Below are positions 1 to 9,942 of a stretch of DNA of 64,000 nt, in pieces (the first letter of the stretch is position 1; the number at the start of each line of letters is the position of its first letter). The notes beneath the pieces are model-generated. The model made no database searches and was not told the DNA's origin. It worked only from the letters and a program-made list of their open reading frames with translations. Source of the stretch: Promethearchaeota archaeon (GTDB lineage Archaea > Asgardarchaeota > Lokiarchaeia > Sigyniarchaeales > SOKP01); contig JAHPZE010000010.1 of NCBI GenBank assembly GCA_019058365.1, positions 62,001 to 126,000 on the forward strand, read 5' to 3'. The position numbers and the translations under genes were made by a program.

Positions 1-735
1 AATGATTGGGAAAATTGGGAAATGTTAAGAAATTTTGAGGGTCTCATTGATTTAAATCAATTAACTCAGAAAGATCTGGTTGATAGCATACAAGAATCAA
101 AAATGTTCAAAATAGAGCTTGATTTTTTGATTCCTTATTCTTTATTAATTAGAACCCCAAACCCAAATCCTGGAGGAGAAGATGTGGCTCATTTATTATC
201 TAATGGAGAACCCGCCATACCTGGAACATCTTGGGCTGGTGTGCTGCAGAATGCCATATTTCAAATTGCTTGGTCACTTAATAGAATTAATGATTTTGAG
301 CTGATATTAAAAGAACTTTTTGGATACGTAGAAACTAAAACAAAAGATTTAATGTATAAATTGCGGGCTCAAAAATCTCTTATATATATTAAAGAGAGTA
401 TTATTAAAAATTCTAAATTATTCAGCTATACTAGAAATAAGATTGATAGATTCACAGGGGGTACAATAGAAGGAGCTCTATTCTCAGAGAAAGTATCTTA
501 CCAGGGAAATGTTAAATTAGAAATAGTGGTAAAAGATTACGAAGATTATCATATTGGAGCCATATTATTGGGAATAAAAGAATTATGGTATGGATTGCAA
601 CCCGTAGGAGGGAGTGCTAATATTGGACGAGGTATCTTGGAGGGAAAGAACTTGATAATTAATGGAAAAGAATCTAACTTAGAATCAATTGATTTAAACA
701 CTTATTATTCAGCATTATATGAAAAAATTTCTTAA
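1..735 (+). CDS. RAMP-superfamily (Cas7-like) type III CRISPR protein, 5' end outside window
   Basis: The frame is open from the first base, so the gene starts upstream and the ATG at 22 is probably internal. From about codon 35 there is a full RAMP fold pattern: a first strand (KIELDFLIPYSLLIRTP), the RAMP loop PGTSWAGVLQNA, and the C-terminal glycine-rich loops GGTIEGALF and GGSANIGRG. RAMP proteins of this kind form the crRNA-binding backbone of type III effector complexes. It lies 27 bases upstream of a Csx19-like gene, in the same direction. Residues before the RAMP fold suggest an extra upstream domain or a multi-RAMP fusion, which cannot be seen here. RAMP family is clear; subtype is inferred from neighbours. 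Confidence 0.75.
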   Translation, partial: NDWENWEMLRNFEGLIDLNQLTQKDLVDSIQESKMFKIELDFLIPYSLLIRTPNPNPGGEDVAHLLSNGEPAIPGTSWAGVLQNAIFQIAWSLNRINDFELILKELFGYVETKTKDLMYKLRAQKSLIYIKESIIKNSKLFSYTRNKIDRFTGGTIEGALFSEKVSYQGNVKLEIVVKDYEDYHIGAILLGIKELWYGLQPVGGSANIGRGILEGKNLIINGKESNLESIDLNTYYSALYEKIS

Positions 736-762
736 AAAAAAATTAGGCGTGAAAATAATATT

Positions 763-1332
763 ATGATCAATAAAATTAAAACTAAAGCTGAAGTAGGCAA
801 ATTGGATATTGACTTATTACAATTTCTAATCAATTCTGCCAAAAATGAGCTTGGGGGTAAATGCTTTCTAATTGTATATAAATACAACGAGATTTATTTA
901 GGGCTAATAAATAATAATACGATTATGAAAGGTTACTTAGAACTGAATAGAGTAAATGTTAAAAATGAACTAAATATCAATCATATTTTAGATCTAAGAA
1001 TGTTTTGCGAGAAAGGAGAACTTCATTTATGGAAATATAATGATACTCTCCAATGGAGATTAAGAAAAGATGGGGAGGGGGAAGATTGTGATATATATGA
1101 AGAGGATCATTATATTTGGGGGACTAAAATCTCAGATGAAGATGAATTTTCAATTATTGAAGAATGTCGAGGTATGCAATTAACATTTCCCTTTTCTTTA
1201 AAAGAGCAACCTTTACCTTTAAAATATAAAGTCCGAAATTATATAAAATATGATGGTGACGGATTAATAAATTTTATTGATTCTCGCATTGTTCATTTTA
1301 TCAATAATAATGGAGGTGTCTTAAATTCCTAG
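763..1332 (+). CDS. csx19: Csx19-like type III-D CRISPR protein
   Basis: A 189-residue protein between two RAMP genes. Its middle matches what I know of Csx19 (TIGR03984): an acidic segment then GELHLWKYNDTLQWRLR, a DHYIWGTK block and a Pro/Phe block (QLTFPFSL). Csx19 is found with type III-D complexes, where it is a small or accessory subunit. The ATG at 763 follows a GGCGTGA ribosome binding site. The 3' end overlaps the likely start of the next gene: its stop (1330-1332) lies beyond the ATT at 1325, and the GGAGGTG at 1312-1318 inside this gene serves the next one. Assignment rests on motif memory and context, not a search. Confidence 0.6.
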   Translation: MINKIKTKAEVGKLDIDLLQFLINSAKNELGGKCFLIVYKYNEIYLGLINNNTIMKGYLELNRVNVKNELNINHILDLRMFCEKGELHLWKYNDTLQWRLRKDGEGEDCDIYEEDHYIWGTKISDEDEFSIIEECRGMQLTFPFSLKEQPLPLKYKVRNYIKYDGDGLINFIDSRIVHFINNNGGVLNS

Positions 1333-3214
1333 ATATACAAAATCTAATGAAACATTTGTAAATCCTTACTTTTTCATACCATTGGAGAATAAATGTATAA
1401 AAACTTATAATTTAGAAGATATAATGAAAGATAAAGGATTATTAACAGGATGGATAGAATGTGAATTAGAAACCAAAACACCAATATTTATCCCAAATAC
1501 GACTAATAATGATATATTCCATTTTAGAACTAAAAATAATGAACAAGTACAGAGTTACGAATTCTACTCCTACGAGGATCTAAGTGAGGAGAACAATCCC
1601 GATCGAACACCCTCAAAAAAACCTATTATCCCTGGCAGTGAAATAAGAGGGATGATTCGCACTTCTTTTGAAGCTGTAACTAATTCTTGTTTATCAACGA
1701 TAAATGAGGGGCAAATTCTTTATAGAAGAGTTAGTATTCCAGCCGAGCCAGGGCGTATTGAAAGAAAAGATGATAATGCTTGGCAAATACAACCTTGTAA
1801 TAAATATAAACTTAATATAAGGCGATTTCAACAAGAGATAAATGGATTTGTTGAAGGAGAGCCGATATCTTTTACTGCCAATCAAAAATTATATATTACA
1901 AAAATAAATAATCAAGGAACTGGTATAAAAGGTTACTTCCATCAAGGAGAGAAAATGGATAGAAAAAATAATGAATCTGTATTTGTGCCTAATCTCGAAA
2001 AGACAGCCTTTCCAATTAGTTCAGATGCTTTAAAAAATTATTTAGAAAACTTAAAATTATATAGTGATAAAAACGTGAACCTTCATTATAAAGATAAAGA
2101 GCATACTGGATATAACAAAATAACCGCTAAAAAAGAGAATGATTTAGATGGAGCATTGATATATTATAAAGAATACAAAATACAATCAAATAATAAGACT
2201 TTCAGAAAATTATATTTATGTCCTGCGCAGATTGGACGCGAAATTTTTTATATGACTCTGAGTAAAGTCATTGGTACATATACACCTTGTAATTTGATGA
2301 AGGAATTATGTCAAGCTTGTTTATTATTTGGTTTTACCAGTTCAGAAGATCAATTAGCATCAAGGATTCGTTTTTGTGATGCATTTCCAATTAAAGATAT
2401 AACAAAGGAGGATTATTTTACTCAAGGAATCATAGATGAATTAGCTTCACCTAAATTAACAGCGGCAGAATTCTACCTTAAGAAGTCTAGCGCAAAAGAT
2501 AATTCCGAAGTTCATCTTTGGAATTATGATTACGCAGGGGGTTGGAAAAAAGAAAACAAGAAATATACAAATGAATTTATTACAATGCCTAATTATAAAG
2601 CAATGATTAAAGGGAGAAAATTTTATTGGCATCAAAAAAACAAAAAAATCAATCTGAAAGGTAAAGAAAGTGAAACTATTACAATAAGAAACATTGGTAT
2701 TCGTCCTTTAAAACAAAATATTAAATTCTCATTTAAAGTATATTTCAATCATATACGAGAAGAAGAACTTAAAAAATTAATTTGGGTTTTAGAAATAGGA
2801 AATTATCAAAATAATGCCCACAAAATTGGAATGGGGAAATCCCTCGGGCTTGGGAGTGTTAGGATTAATGTTAAAGAGATAAAAACTCGTCGTATTAAAA
2901 TAAAAAATAAAACGATTAATTATAAAATAAAAAATGATCTCAATGTTCTAAATGAAGTAAGGACATCAGAACATCCAAATGAATTTTTAGGATGTGAGAG
3001 CAATGTTTTGAATGCTTTTATAAGAATGACTAATTTCGAAGACTCCCCTCAAAATGTAAGTTATCCCATAAATATAGGGGAAGAATTTCATTATAAATGG
3101 TTTGTAGTTAATAAGAACTTTTTACCAGGTAGTACTGGGATGAGACCTATAATTAACCAAAGTTTACCTGAGAATGTAAATAATCCAAATTTATATAAAT
3201 ACCTAAGAAGATAA
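1325..3214 (+). CDS. TIGR03986-type CRISPR RAMP protein (large, about 629 aa), ATT start
   Basis: The frame contains the RAMP loop PGSEIRGMIRTSFEAVTNSC near the N-terminus, a Cys-rich block (PCNLMKELCQACLLFGF) in the middle and a C-terminal glycine-rich loop KIGMGKSLGLGSVRI, in the order typical of the long RAMP proteins of family TIGR03986. The first ATG/GTG/TTG is a TTG at 1382 with no ribosome binding site. The 19 codons before it encode a segment ending NPYFFIPLEN, which matches the PYNFVPL-like N-terminus of the family. GGAGGTG at 1312-1318 is six bases before ATT at 1325, so I start there. It probably belongs to the same III-D-like effector complex as the two genes before it. Confidence 0.75.
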   Translation: MPRYTKSNETFVNPYFFIPLENKCIKTYNLEDIMKDKGLLTGWIECELETKTPIFIPNTTNNDIFHFRTKNNEQVQSYEFYSYEDLSEENNPDRTPSKKPIIPGSEIRGMIRTSFEAVTNSCLSTINEGQILYRRVSIPAEPGRIERKDDNAWQIQPCNKYKLNIRRFQQEINGFVEGEPISFTANQKLYITKINNQGTGIKGYFHQGEKMDRKNNESVFVPNLEKTAFPISSDALKNYLENLKLYSDKNVNLHYKDKEHTGYNKITAKKENDLDGALIYYKEYKIQSNNKTFRKLYLCPAQIGREIFYMTLSKVIGTYTPCNLMKELCQACLLFGFTSSEDQLASRIRFCDAFPIKDITKEDYFTQGIIDELASPKLTAAEFYLKKSSAKDNSEVHLWNYDYAGGWKKENKKYTNEFITMPNYKAMIKGRKFYWHQKNKKINLKGKESETITIRNIGIRPLKQNIKFSFKVYFNHIREEELKKLIWVLEIGNYQNNAHKIGMGKSLGLGSVRINVKEIKTRRIKIKNKTINYKIKNDLNVLNEVRTSEHPNEFLGCESNVLNAFIRMTNFEDSPQNVSYPINIGEEFHYKWFVVNKNFLPGSTGMRPIINQSLPENVNNPNLYKYLRR

Positions 3215-3277
3215 TATTATTTTCAAATTTTTTAAATTCTTGTAATCGTAGAACTAATTAATAATTGAAGAATCATT

Positions 3278-4294
3278 ATGGTACAGAAAGATAACGTTTT
3301 GTTAATATCCTTAGGTCATTCTCCAGCGGTTATCCCAGAGACGCTCGATGCGTTATTAAAAAAAGATATTTATATCAAAAGAACATATATAGTCACGACT
3401 TCAGATGAGATGATACTAAATGATTGTATTCCTCTTATTGAGAAAGATTTTGCGAAGCATTATAAATATAAGAAGAATATGGAATTATTTGCTTATAATT
3501 GTATTTTAACTAAGAATGATATTTATACGGAAGAGGACAATCTTGAAATAATGATTAATGTCGCAAAGATTTTCAAAAAGGAAAAGCAAAATAATATCTA
3601 TATAAGTATAGCAGGTGGTCGGAAAACAATGTCAGCAGCAATGTCGCTTTTAGCGCAGATATATAGTGCAAGAGCTATTACACACGTGCTTGTATCACCT
3701 GAAATTGAAAGCGAGGGTTCAATATTTAAATTAAAGGAACATTCTCCAAAAGAAATCGAAGAGATTTTCCACCCGGATCCTGAAAATATGCGGTTAATCT
3801 TTTTTCCGGTTATAGGTATATCTTGGATGCTTTCAGATATGATAAATGCATTGCTTGAGAGTAAGGATAAAGTAATTCGAACTGATGTGACAGATATACT
3901 TAGATTAAATGGGTTGTTGGATGAAAATAATAAGCCAACTTTTTTGGGGCTGCAACTTCTTAAATTGTTAGACGATATAGAGAAATTTCCAGATATTTCT
4001 TTTAAGGAACCTAATCTGAAATTTAAGAAGGATGAGGGATCACATGCCCCTAGAGATTATAATAAATTTGTAGCACGCTTAGCAAATATCCCTTTTATTG
4101 AATCAATTATCGGTGTAAAATTCATTAATTCACCAAAAACACAGATAAATAATTGTTTATCCAATGGAACTATTAACTGTCAATATTCTGATGGGGATAA
4201 AGCATATGTTTTAAAAATTCTTACAACTGCAACAACCAGCGGCGAAGTAGAATTAGTAAAGAATTATCTTAAAAAATTTTTTGTAAAGATCTAG
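3278..4294 (+). CDS. CARF-domain protein (NE0113/Csx14-like) with wHTH and unknown C-terminal domain
   Basis: Residues 1-180 form a CARF-type Rossmann domain: LLISLGHSPAVIPETLDAL at the first strand-loop and SIAGGRKTMSAAMSLLAQ at the second ligand loop. CARF domains bind cyclic oligoadenylate made by Cas10. Residues about 190-240 look like a winged helix (DVTDILRLNGLLD...LGLQLLKLL). The last 90 residues form a separate small domain ending GEVELVKNYLKKFF; I do not recognise it. CARF-wHTH-RelE (Cami1-like) architecture is one possibility, but I cannot show RelE residues. It follows the RAMP genes by 63 bases on the same strand. CARF call is firm; the effector activity is unknown. Confidence 0.75.
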   Translation: MVQKDNVLLISLGHSPAVIPETLDALLKKDIYIKRTYIVTTSDEMILNDCIPLIEKDFAKHYKYKKNMELFAYNCILTKNDIYTEEDNLEIMINVAKIFKKEKQNNIYISIAGGRKTMSAAMSLLAQIYSARAITHVLVSPEIESEGSIFKLKEHSPKEIEEIFHPDPENMRLIFFPVIGISWMLSDMINALLESKDKVIRTDVTDILRLNGLLDENNKPTFLGLQLLKLLDDIEKFPDISFKEPNLKFKKDEGSHAPRDYNKFVARLANIPFIESIIGVKFINSPKTQINNCLSNGTINCQYSDGDKAYVLKILTTATTSGEVELVKNYLKKFFVKI

Positions 4295-4410
4295 ATTAGA
4301 GCATTACATTTTCAGTATTTAGTTGCTAAAAATTATTAAAGAATAAATATATAAAGTATAAAAGGAAATAAAAATATAAAAAACCATTGAACTGTATTCT
4401 TTTCTATGCA

Positions 4411-5831
4411 GAAATGATTCTAGATTTTGGTTTTAAAATAATAGTTTGTGCTATATTGCTTATTCGATATTTCACCATAAAGTTTATTAGAAAGAAGTGA
4501 TAATATTTATTTATACCACTAAATAAACTATTTCCTATCTCAGTTAAGAGATTGGGAATTAAATCACTTCTCTCTAATGAATATATGCTGTCCTTTTTTA
4601 AAAGGTTTTGTGATGCAATCACATCTCGCATGCGGATATTCAAAAGGGCTAGAAATGCGAGATATGAGGTTATTGACTTTCTTGAAGTGTTTTTTCTCTC
4701 GAAAATTATTGGCAGATCCATTTATGACACCAGTAAGATGCTCAACAAGTACCTTTTAAGTAAGAAGAAAGGAAAACCAAAAATTTTTACGGACAGACGA
4801 AAAAAACGATCTATTCCACACCAAACTGGGGGCAATAAATATTTACGTAAGATTGGATTGAATAAAGCTCGCAATATTTTGCGAGAATGCCTGGATACCC
4901 AATTAAAGGAAGCTTTGGATCAAGGGTTGATGTCTAATAGAGTAAACGTTTTAATCAATTTTATAGAGCATCCTTACTATGGAATGAGAGAGGATAAAAT
5001 GATTAAAGGCACAAATCGGCAGAAGAGGACAATAAGATGCGCCATTACCTAGAATTTTCGATTTTATCGCGAGAAATCCATCTTTACGCAGGATTGGAGC
5101 AGGTCGAAACAGGTAGATCTAAGATTCCAATCATAATTAAGTTTTTTGATTATTTGCTTGATTTAAGATTCGAGTTGAATTATGTGTTGATGGATCGAGA
5201 ATTCTATCGGACCGAACTCTTGGATGAAATAAAGGGAATGGGCGGCAATGTTTTGATATCTGCTAAGGTATATAAGAAAGTTAAGAAAATCATTGAGGAA
5301 TATTTGAATGGAGAAGGTAATCGGGTAAGAATTTACACGATTTCAAGCAATTCTGCTGCAAAACACCGATTTTTCCAGAATGTTTACTTGATAATAAAGG
5401 CAAAACGAGGGTTTTCCCTTCAGGGTATCAAGAAAGACTACCAGAGCGGAAGAATACCGCTAAAGGTTGGTCGGACTAGATTATTCACAATAATGATTAC
5501 TTAGAAGCCAAAAGGAAAGACATGTTCTTGGGTGTCTCGAACATCATTCTTTTACAAACGAAGATGGCTAATTGAAACTGGTTTTTCCGACTTAAATCGA
5601 ATTAATCGTCGATGGAAGTCAAATCATGATAATTTGAGATATTTAGATATATTAGCTCGAACGCTTATTCATAATTCGTGGAAAATGAACAGAAAGCTAA
5701 TCAGAATGAGATCAAGAAAAGGAGGAAAAATAAACAAATGGATGCTAGCTAAAAACCAAGATTACCTAAGGCAAACTTTTCTTTCAATAGAGAAAAAATC
5801 ATGGGGGGGTAATCTGATATCTTCAGAATAA
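4411..5831 (+). pseudogene. Decayed DDE-type insertion sequence transposase
   Basis: Reading the three forward frames gives one transposase with at least three lesions: a frameshift near 4500, another near 5040, and an in-frame TAG at 5502-5504. The C-terminal third (YKRRWLIETGFSDLNRINRRW) carries the catalytic Glu region of archaeal IS4/IS5-like DDE transposases, and VLMDREFYRTELL carries the second Asp. The first catalytic site, normally a D-x-T-E-x-PYYG motif, reads INFIEHPYYG, so the Asp is Asn. The element sits between two CARF genes in the CRISPR locus. I could not see convincing terminal inverted repeats or target duplication. It is inactive. Confidence 0.8.
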
Positions 5832-5928
5832 TGTCGACACGCCGATCATGAGAAAATAAATAAAAAAAAATAAATACTTAAATACTATATATAAAAAGAC
5901 TTGAAAATAAGACAGAAGATGAGGTTTC

Positions 5929-6606
5929 ATGAAAAATATATTTCTAATTTCTTCATTAGGGCTTTCTCCTGGGGTGATAACGGGCACGATTGATGCCCTT
6001 CAATATGGAGAATTAGGGGAATCGTATAATCCAAAGTTTATAGCTATCATAACGACGGATAATGAGTTAACGAGTTTATCTTTAGAGGTGGTGGAATATA
6101 ATATTCAAAAGCATAACCCGCACATCCAAATTTGCCCTTATATTATAAAAGGACTTTCTGACATAAATATCATTGAGGATAACAATAAAGTTATGCGAGA
6201 GTTCGTTGCAGCCATAAAAGGGGGTGAGTTAATGAAAAAAAGAGACGCTGTAGAAGAAATTCATGTGAATATAGCTGGAGGGCGGAAGATTATATCGGGA
6301 CTTTTTGCTACCTTATCGAATATATTTCCCGTGGATATGGTTTATCATTTAATAACGACTCCTGAAATTGAGCAGCAGGGATTTATTAAGAATTTTTTAA
6401 GTTCGGATAATTCTATAAATATAGAGAAGTTAGATTCGGAAGCCAGTAAAGGGATTTTTCATCCGAAAACGAAAAATCTGCCCACATTCTCGGTGGAAAT
6501 TCCTATATTACATTCGATAAATTTTGATGATCTATTGGAGCTTTCATCCCAAATACTGAGTAATAAGGCAATATCTGACCATTATCTCATAAATTTAATG
6601 TTGTGA
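5929..6606 (+). CDS. CARF-domain protein (NE0113/Csx14-like), truncated by in-frame TGA
   Basis: A 225-residue paralogue of the gene at 3278: FLISSLGLSPGVITGTIDAL at the first CARF loop, VNIAGGRKIISGLFATLS at the second, and a shared FHP segment near residue 182. The frame stops at TGA 6604-6606, but reading on to the TAA at 6700-6702 gives QGILIRQAHNKYKVTQKG and then a helix, the wing and last helix of a winged-helix domain. So the gene was a CARF-wHTH protein of about 257 residues; CGA (Arg) to TGA would explain the break. Whether the truncated product works is unknown. It lies just after the dead transposase. Confidence 0.7.
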   Translation: MKNIFLISSLGLSPGVITGTIDALQYGELGESYNPKFIAIITTDNELTSLSLEVVEYNIQKHNPHIQICPYIIKGLSDINIIEDNNKVMREFVAAIKGGELMKKRDAVEEIHVNIAGGRKIISGLFATLSNIFPVDMVYHLITTPEIEQQGFIKNFLSSDNSINIEKLDSEASKGIFHPKTKNLPTFSVEIPILHSINFDDLLELSSQILSNKAISDHYLINLML

Positions 6607-6785
6607 CAAGGAATTTTAATAAGACAGGCGCATAATAAATATAAGGTCACACAGAAGGGGAGGGTATTATTTGATCTTTTCATTAACTATAAGAAGGTGT
6701 AAGATTTTCGTAAGCTGAGAGCAAATTTTATTGAAGATTGTTACGCTATTTTTTATTGAATTCTAAATTCTAAATGAATAATCGA

Positions 6786-7757
6786 TTAAGTTACTTTTTG
6801 TACATTGAAGGATGTAATTAGATCGCCTTGATATAAAATGTGCTTATTTTTAGCCCAATTTTTCCATTCAGAAAAGCTATCAACATCAATAGTGAGTTCA
6901 AGTTCTTTAATGATTTGGAAGCCATTTCCTTTGTAGACTTTTTCTTTATCCCTTAAATCAAAATTGATTAAATTAGCGGATTGCAGTTTTTTCAGATACT
7001 GATGATTAATTTTATAATGGTCTAAAATTTTTAGGATTTCCTTTTTGTTAATAATTAGGCGATTCAAAAAGAGATGTTCGATCTCTCGTAATATCTCGTG
7101 TTCTAACCCGATCCAGAAAAAGGGCAGTTCCTGCCAGTTTTTAGGGGGAATGGGAATTAGAGGATTCTCAAAATCTGGTTTTGCAATATCAGGATGAATT
7201 CTAGAGATCATTTCTTGAAAAATATAAATGAACTTCGTTCCTATTCCCGTTAGGCATGAAGATAAAAATAATGATAAATTAATCTGGTTTGCTCCACCAA
7301 CCAAGTTTATCCATACTTCTTTTCTATTTAAAGCTTTTATTGTAGTATAAACTTTTTCATAGCAGTCCTTAAAATCGTTATGATTTACAGCAACAAAAAA
7401 GATATCCTCAATTTTATTAAAAAGATCAGTAAGATCACATTTATTTATTAAAAAATTTAAAGATTTCAAAATTATATGAGGTACTTTTTTTTGTTTATTT
7501 ATTCTAAGATTGAACCAATCATCTTGTAAGTCATCGAAAGGAGGTATAATCCCTTCAATTACTTCTTTTGATGTAAAAAAGATGATACATTGAGGAGAAC
7601 CTTTATCACTTTCATCAACTTCTCCTGAATGTTTAAAAAAATCAAGAGCCTCAGGATTTGCCTTTCTTGCCATTTTAAGCATGAGATAAATGTAATGAAG
7701 AGGGACAGTTGCAGAACCGGGGCTCCTTCCTACTCCTGATAGATAGTAAATACCCAT
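6786..7757 (-). CDS. CARF-like protein with C-terminal winged helix
   Basis: A 323-residue minus-strand protein. Its N-terminus (YYLSGVGRSPGSATVPLHYI) and a mid-protein block (WINLVGGANQINLSLFLSSC) sit at the positions of the two CARF ligand loops, with GGAN in place of the usual GGRK. Residues 225-320 look like a winged-helix module (LIINKKEILKILDHYKINHQYLKKLQSANLI). It is transcribed opposite to its CARF neighbours and diverges from the Csm6-like gene at 7992, with a 230-bp shared upstream region. Its job could be regulation of that effector or a nuclease role; no catalytic motif is seen. Confidence 0.6.
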   Translation of the reverse strand: MGIYYLSGVGRSPGSATVPLHYIYLMLKMARKANPEALDFFKHSGEVDESDKGSPQCIIFFTSKEVIEGIIPPFDDLQDDWFNLRINKQKKVPHIILKSLNFLINKCDLTDLFNKIEDIFFVAVNHNDFKDCYEKVYTTIKALNRKEVWINLVGGANQINLSLFLSSCLTGIGTKFIYIFQEMISRIHPDIAKPDFENPLIPIPPKNWQELPFFWIGLEHEILREIEHLFLNRLIINKKEILKILDHYKINHQYLKKLQSANLINFDLRDKEKVYKGNGFQIIKELELTIDVDSFSEWKNWAKNKHILYQGDLITSFNVQKVT

Positions 7758-7991
7758 TCAATATTCACCTTTATCTTAAATTTATAAATTTAAATGGGAT
7801 CAAATGGATTTAAATGTTTTTGTCTGTTAATTATGTTCTTATCTTTGCAGTCAGGTCATTCAGAATTATAGAAAAATTTTCAAAGTATAATAAGGTCTTG
7901 GGAGTTTTTAAATCTGAAATTCTTAAAGGAATAACCAAGTATCAATAATCATAATAGTAAAAAATAAACTTGATCTTAAACATTGATATTT

Positions 7992-9563
7992 ATGAATAAT
8001 ATAAATCCAAAAGATGAAATTTTACGATTGGATTCAGAAATTCGCAATAGGGTAAATCAGATAAAAGAGTTGAAAGTGAATGACCCGCACGGAGACGATT
8101 CTCAATTACGGCATAAGTTATGGGAGCTCAGTAAAAAGAAATTTATTTTGGAATCAAAAAGCGATCCCGAGTTTAAGAAGTATCGAGCAATCATTTTTAC
8201 GGTGGGTTTTTCACCGGAGCCGATTATCCTTAACATTTTAGCGAATGAGCTGGAATATATTTATTTCATCTATACTAAGGAATCAGAGAAATATATCGAT
8301 GTGGTGCTTGCAGAGACGGGGATTAAAGCATCGCAATATCAAAAAGCTCAAATCCCGCGGGAATCGGCAGCGGATTCTTATCGTCTTGTAAAAAAAGGAG
8401 TGAAATTTTTAATCGAGGAGAGAGGCTTAAAGAAGGACGAGATTGGATTGGATCCGACGGGAGGTACGAAAATTATGAGCGTGGGGTGTGGAATTGCGGC
8501 ATCTATTTTTGATCTTAACATTTTATATATAAATAACGAGAAGTATAATCCCGAATCTCGCCGTCCTGAGCCTGGTTCAGAAATCTTGGTAAGCGTATCA
8601 AATCCGTTTGATATTTATCAAGATGATAAGATCTACGATGGTTTAAAATACTTGAATAGATTAAATTTTAGTTTTGCAAGGGAGATTTTTTATTCTATAA
8701 AGGACTCGTCTAGTAATCCATTGTTTCCAGATCTAATTGCAACAATCGCGGAGATCTTGTATAATTGGGATGCGATAAATTATTCTGGGGCTTTAAGTAG
8801 CATCGACAGAGCGCGGAAAATTATGAAGAAATTAAGCGTTAAAATTTCTAAAATATATGATGCTCTTATAAATATTTTAGATTCGTGGAAGAAATATTTG
8901 AATATTATAGACGCTCAGATTAAGAGGGGTAGATCCGAAGTAGAAAAAATATCCTCTTTATTAATATTTGACATAAAAGAAAATGCAGATCGAGAATTTT
9001 TCAAATCTAGTTATAATAATGCGGCGTTAAAGTATTATCGTGTGATGGAGATGATTAACCAATATATTTTGTTGAAACAATATAATCTGGATACCCAAGA
9101 ACCGAAATTAGAGAATCTTCCTGAATCTGTTATTCAAAAATTATTAGGGGGAGCAGTTTCAAGAGGAATTGATCAAAAAAATCCTGAAAAGATAATATTA
9201 AAAAAATATAATGAAATATGGGCATATTTATATGAAAAAACTGATCAGAAAGAACCTTATAAGGAAGGAACACTTCTTCCGCGGAAAATTGGGCTTCTTG
9301 CGGGAATAATACTAAGGTATATTTTTGGAGATGGACTGATCGGGCGAGATCTCATATTTGAGATATTAACTGCTATAGAAAAGCGTAATTTATCCATCTT
9401 TGCACATGGAATTGTCTCTGTCAGTAAAAAAGATTGCGAACGTTTAAAAAATATTGCAGAGACGATGATTCAAGGAATTGAAATCAATCAAGAGGTAAAA
9501 GCAATGGTGTTCAATATCTCCAGTATGAAGCAATTGACAGAGTTATTTAAAAAGATCATATAA
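7992..9563 (+). CDS. Csm6-like CARF-HEPN ribonuclease (TIGR02710-type)
   Basis: Residues about 60-200 form a CARF domain (IIFTVGFSPEPIILNIL, then GLDPTGGTKIMSVGCGIAAS), matching the Cas_Cas02710 family. The C-terminal 250 residues are helical and carry RNLSIFAHG, an R-x6-H HEPN ribonuclease motif. Such proteins cut RNA without sequence limits when cyclic oligoadenylate binds the CARF domain. I take ATG 7992 rather than the TTG at 7983. A decayed copy of the C-terminal part lies at 11205-11602. This is the only intact CARF gene here with a visible catalytic motif, so it is the best candidate for the active type III effector. Confidence 0.8.
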   Translation: MNNINPKDEILRLDSEIRNRVNQIKELKVNDPHGDDSQLRHKLWELSKKKFILESKSDPEFKKYRAIIFTVGFSPEPIILNILANELEYIYFIYTKESEKYIDVVLAETGIKASQYQKAQIPRESAADSYRLVKKGVKFLIEERGLKKDEIGLDPTGGTKIMSVGCGIAASIFDLNILYINNEKYNPESRRPEPGSEILVSVSNPFDIYQDDKIYDGLKYLNRLNFSFAREIFYSIKDSSSNPLFPDLIATIAEILYNWDAINYSGALSSIDRARKIMKKLSVKISKIYDALINILDSWKKYLNIIDAQIKRGRSEVEKISSLLIFDIKENADREFFKSSYNNAALKYYRVMEMINQYILLKQYNLDTQEPKLENLPESVIQKLLGGAVSRGIDQKNPEKIILKKYNEIWAYLYEKTDQKEPYKEGTLLPRKIGLLAGIILRYIFGDGLIGRDLIFEILTAIEKRNLSIFAHGIVSVSKKDCERLKNIAETMIQGIEINQEVKAMVFNISSMKQLTELFKKII

Positions 9564-9568
9564 TAAAA

Positions 9569-9613
9569 GGTCCACGGCCAACTCTTCTCCCAAGAGAGGT
9601 GGTAGTAAGGACC
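9569..9613 (+). terminator. Hairpin just after the Csm6-like gene
   Basis: Six bases after the stop at 9563. GGTCC (9569-9573) pairs with GGACC (9609-9613), and an inner perfect stem CTCTT/AAGAG closes a five-base loop. It is far more GC-rich than its surroundings. It could end or protect the transcript; no long T-run follows. Confidence 0.35.
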
Positions 9614-9942
9614 ATAAGTTTTAGATGAGACCATGAAGAAAAAGATTTATTTAGATTTTAAATACCACCGTCTTTTTAGTTTTTTCTTCTGCTTCTTACT
9701 TTTCATTTTCTGCTTTTGAAGGAAGAATCTTTCAGAAAGAATTGAGATTTGACATCAATAATTTTTGACGGTTTTGGCAATAAGATAAATATGATGGAGA
9801 GAAACCTTTATTTCAGGAATATCACAGCCAAAAATATGAATACTACTTAAATAATTTAAATTGGTCGTATTACAAAATCAAAACGTAAATAGTTTTATAT
9901 AAGCTCTTTACTTATGTATTAATATAGAGAGGTAGAATTGGA
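9614..9942. other. Intergenic stretch with promoter of the MNT-HEPN pair
   Basis: No gene seen. A TATA-like TTTTATATAA at about 9893-9902 lies 40 bases before the ATG at 9943, with a GAGAGGT ribosome binding site near 9927. The pyrimidine-rich run at 9675-9715 codes for nothing I recognise. Confidence 0.4.

Noticed and set aside
5037-5052. Programmed frameshift in the transposase
   Set aside because: There are further lesions (TAG at 5502, lost start, catalytic Asp changed to Asn), so it is a dead element.
4330-5930. Terminal inverted repeats and target duplication of the dead insertion sequence
   Set aside because: No convincing matching ends could be found by eye in the AT-rich flanks.
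6604-6606. Selenocysteine at the in-frame TGA
   Set aside because: Position is in a winged helix where Arg fits (CGA to TGA); no stem-loop seen that would act as a SECIS; other genes have TAA and TAG lesions as well.
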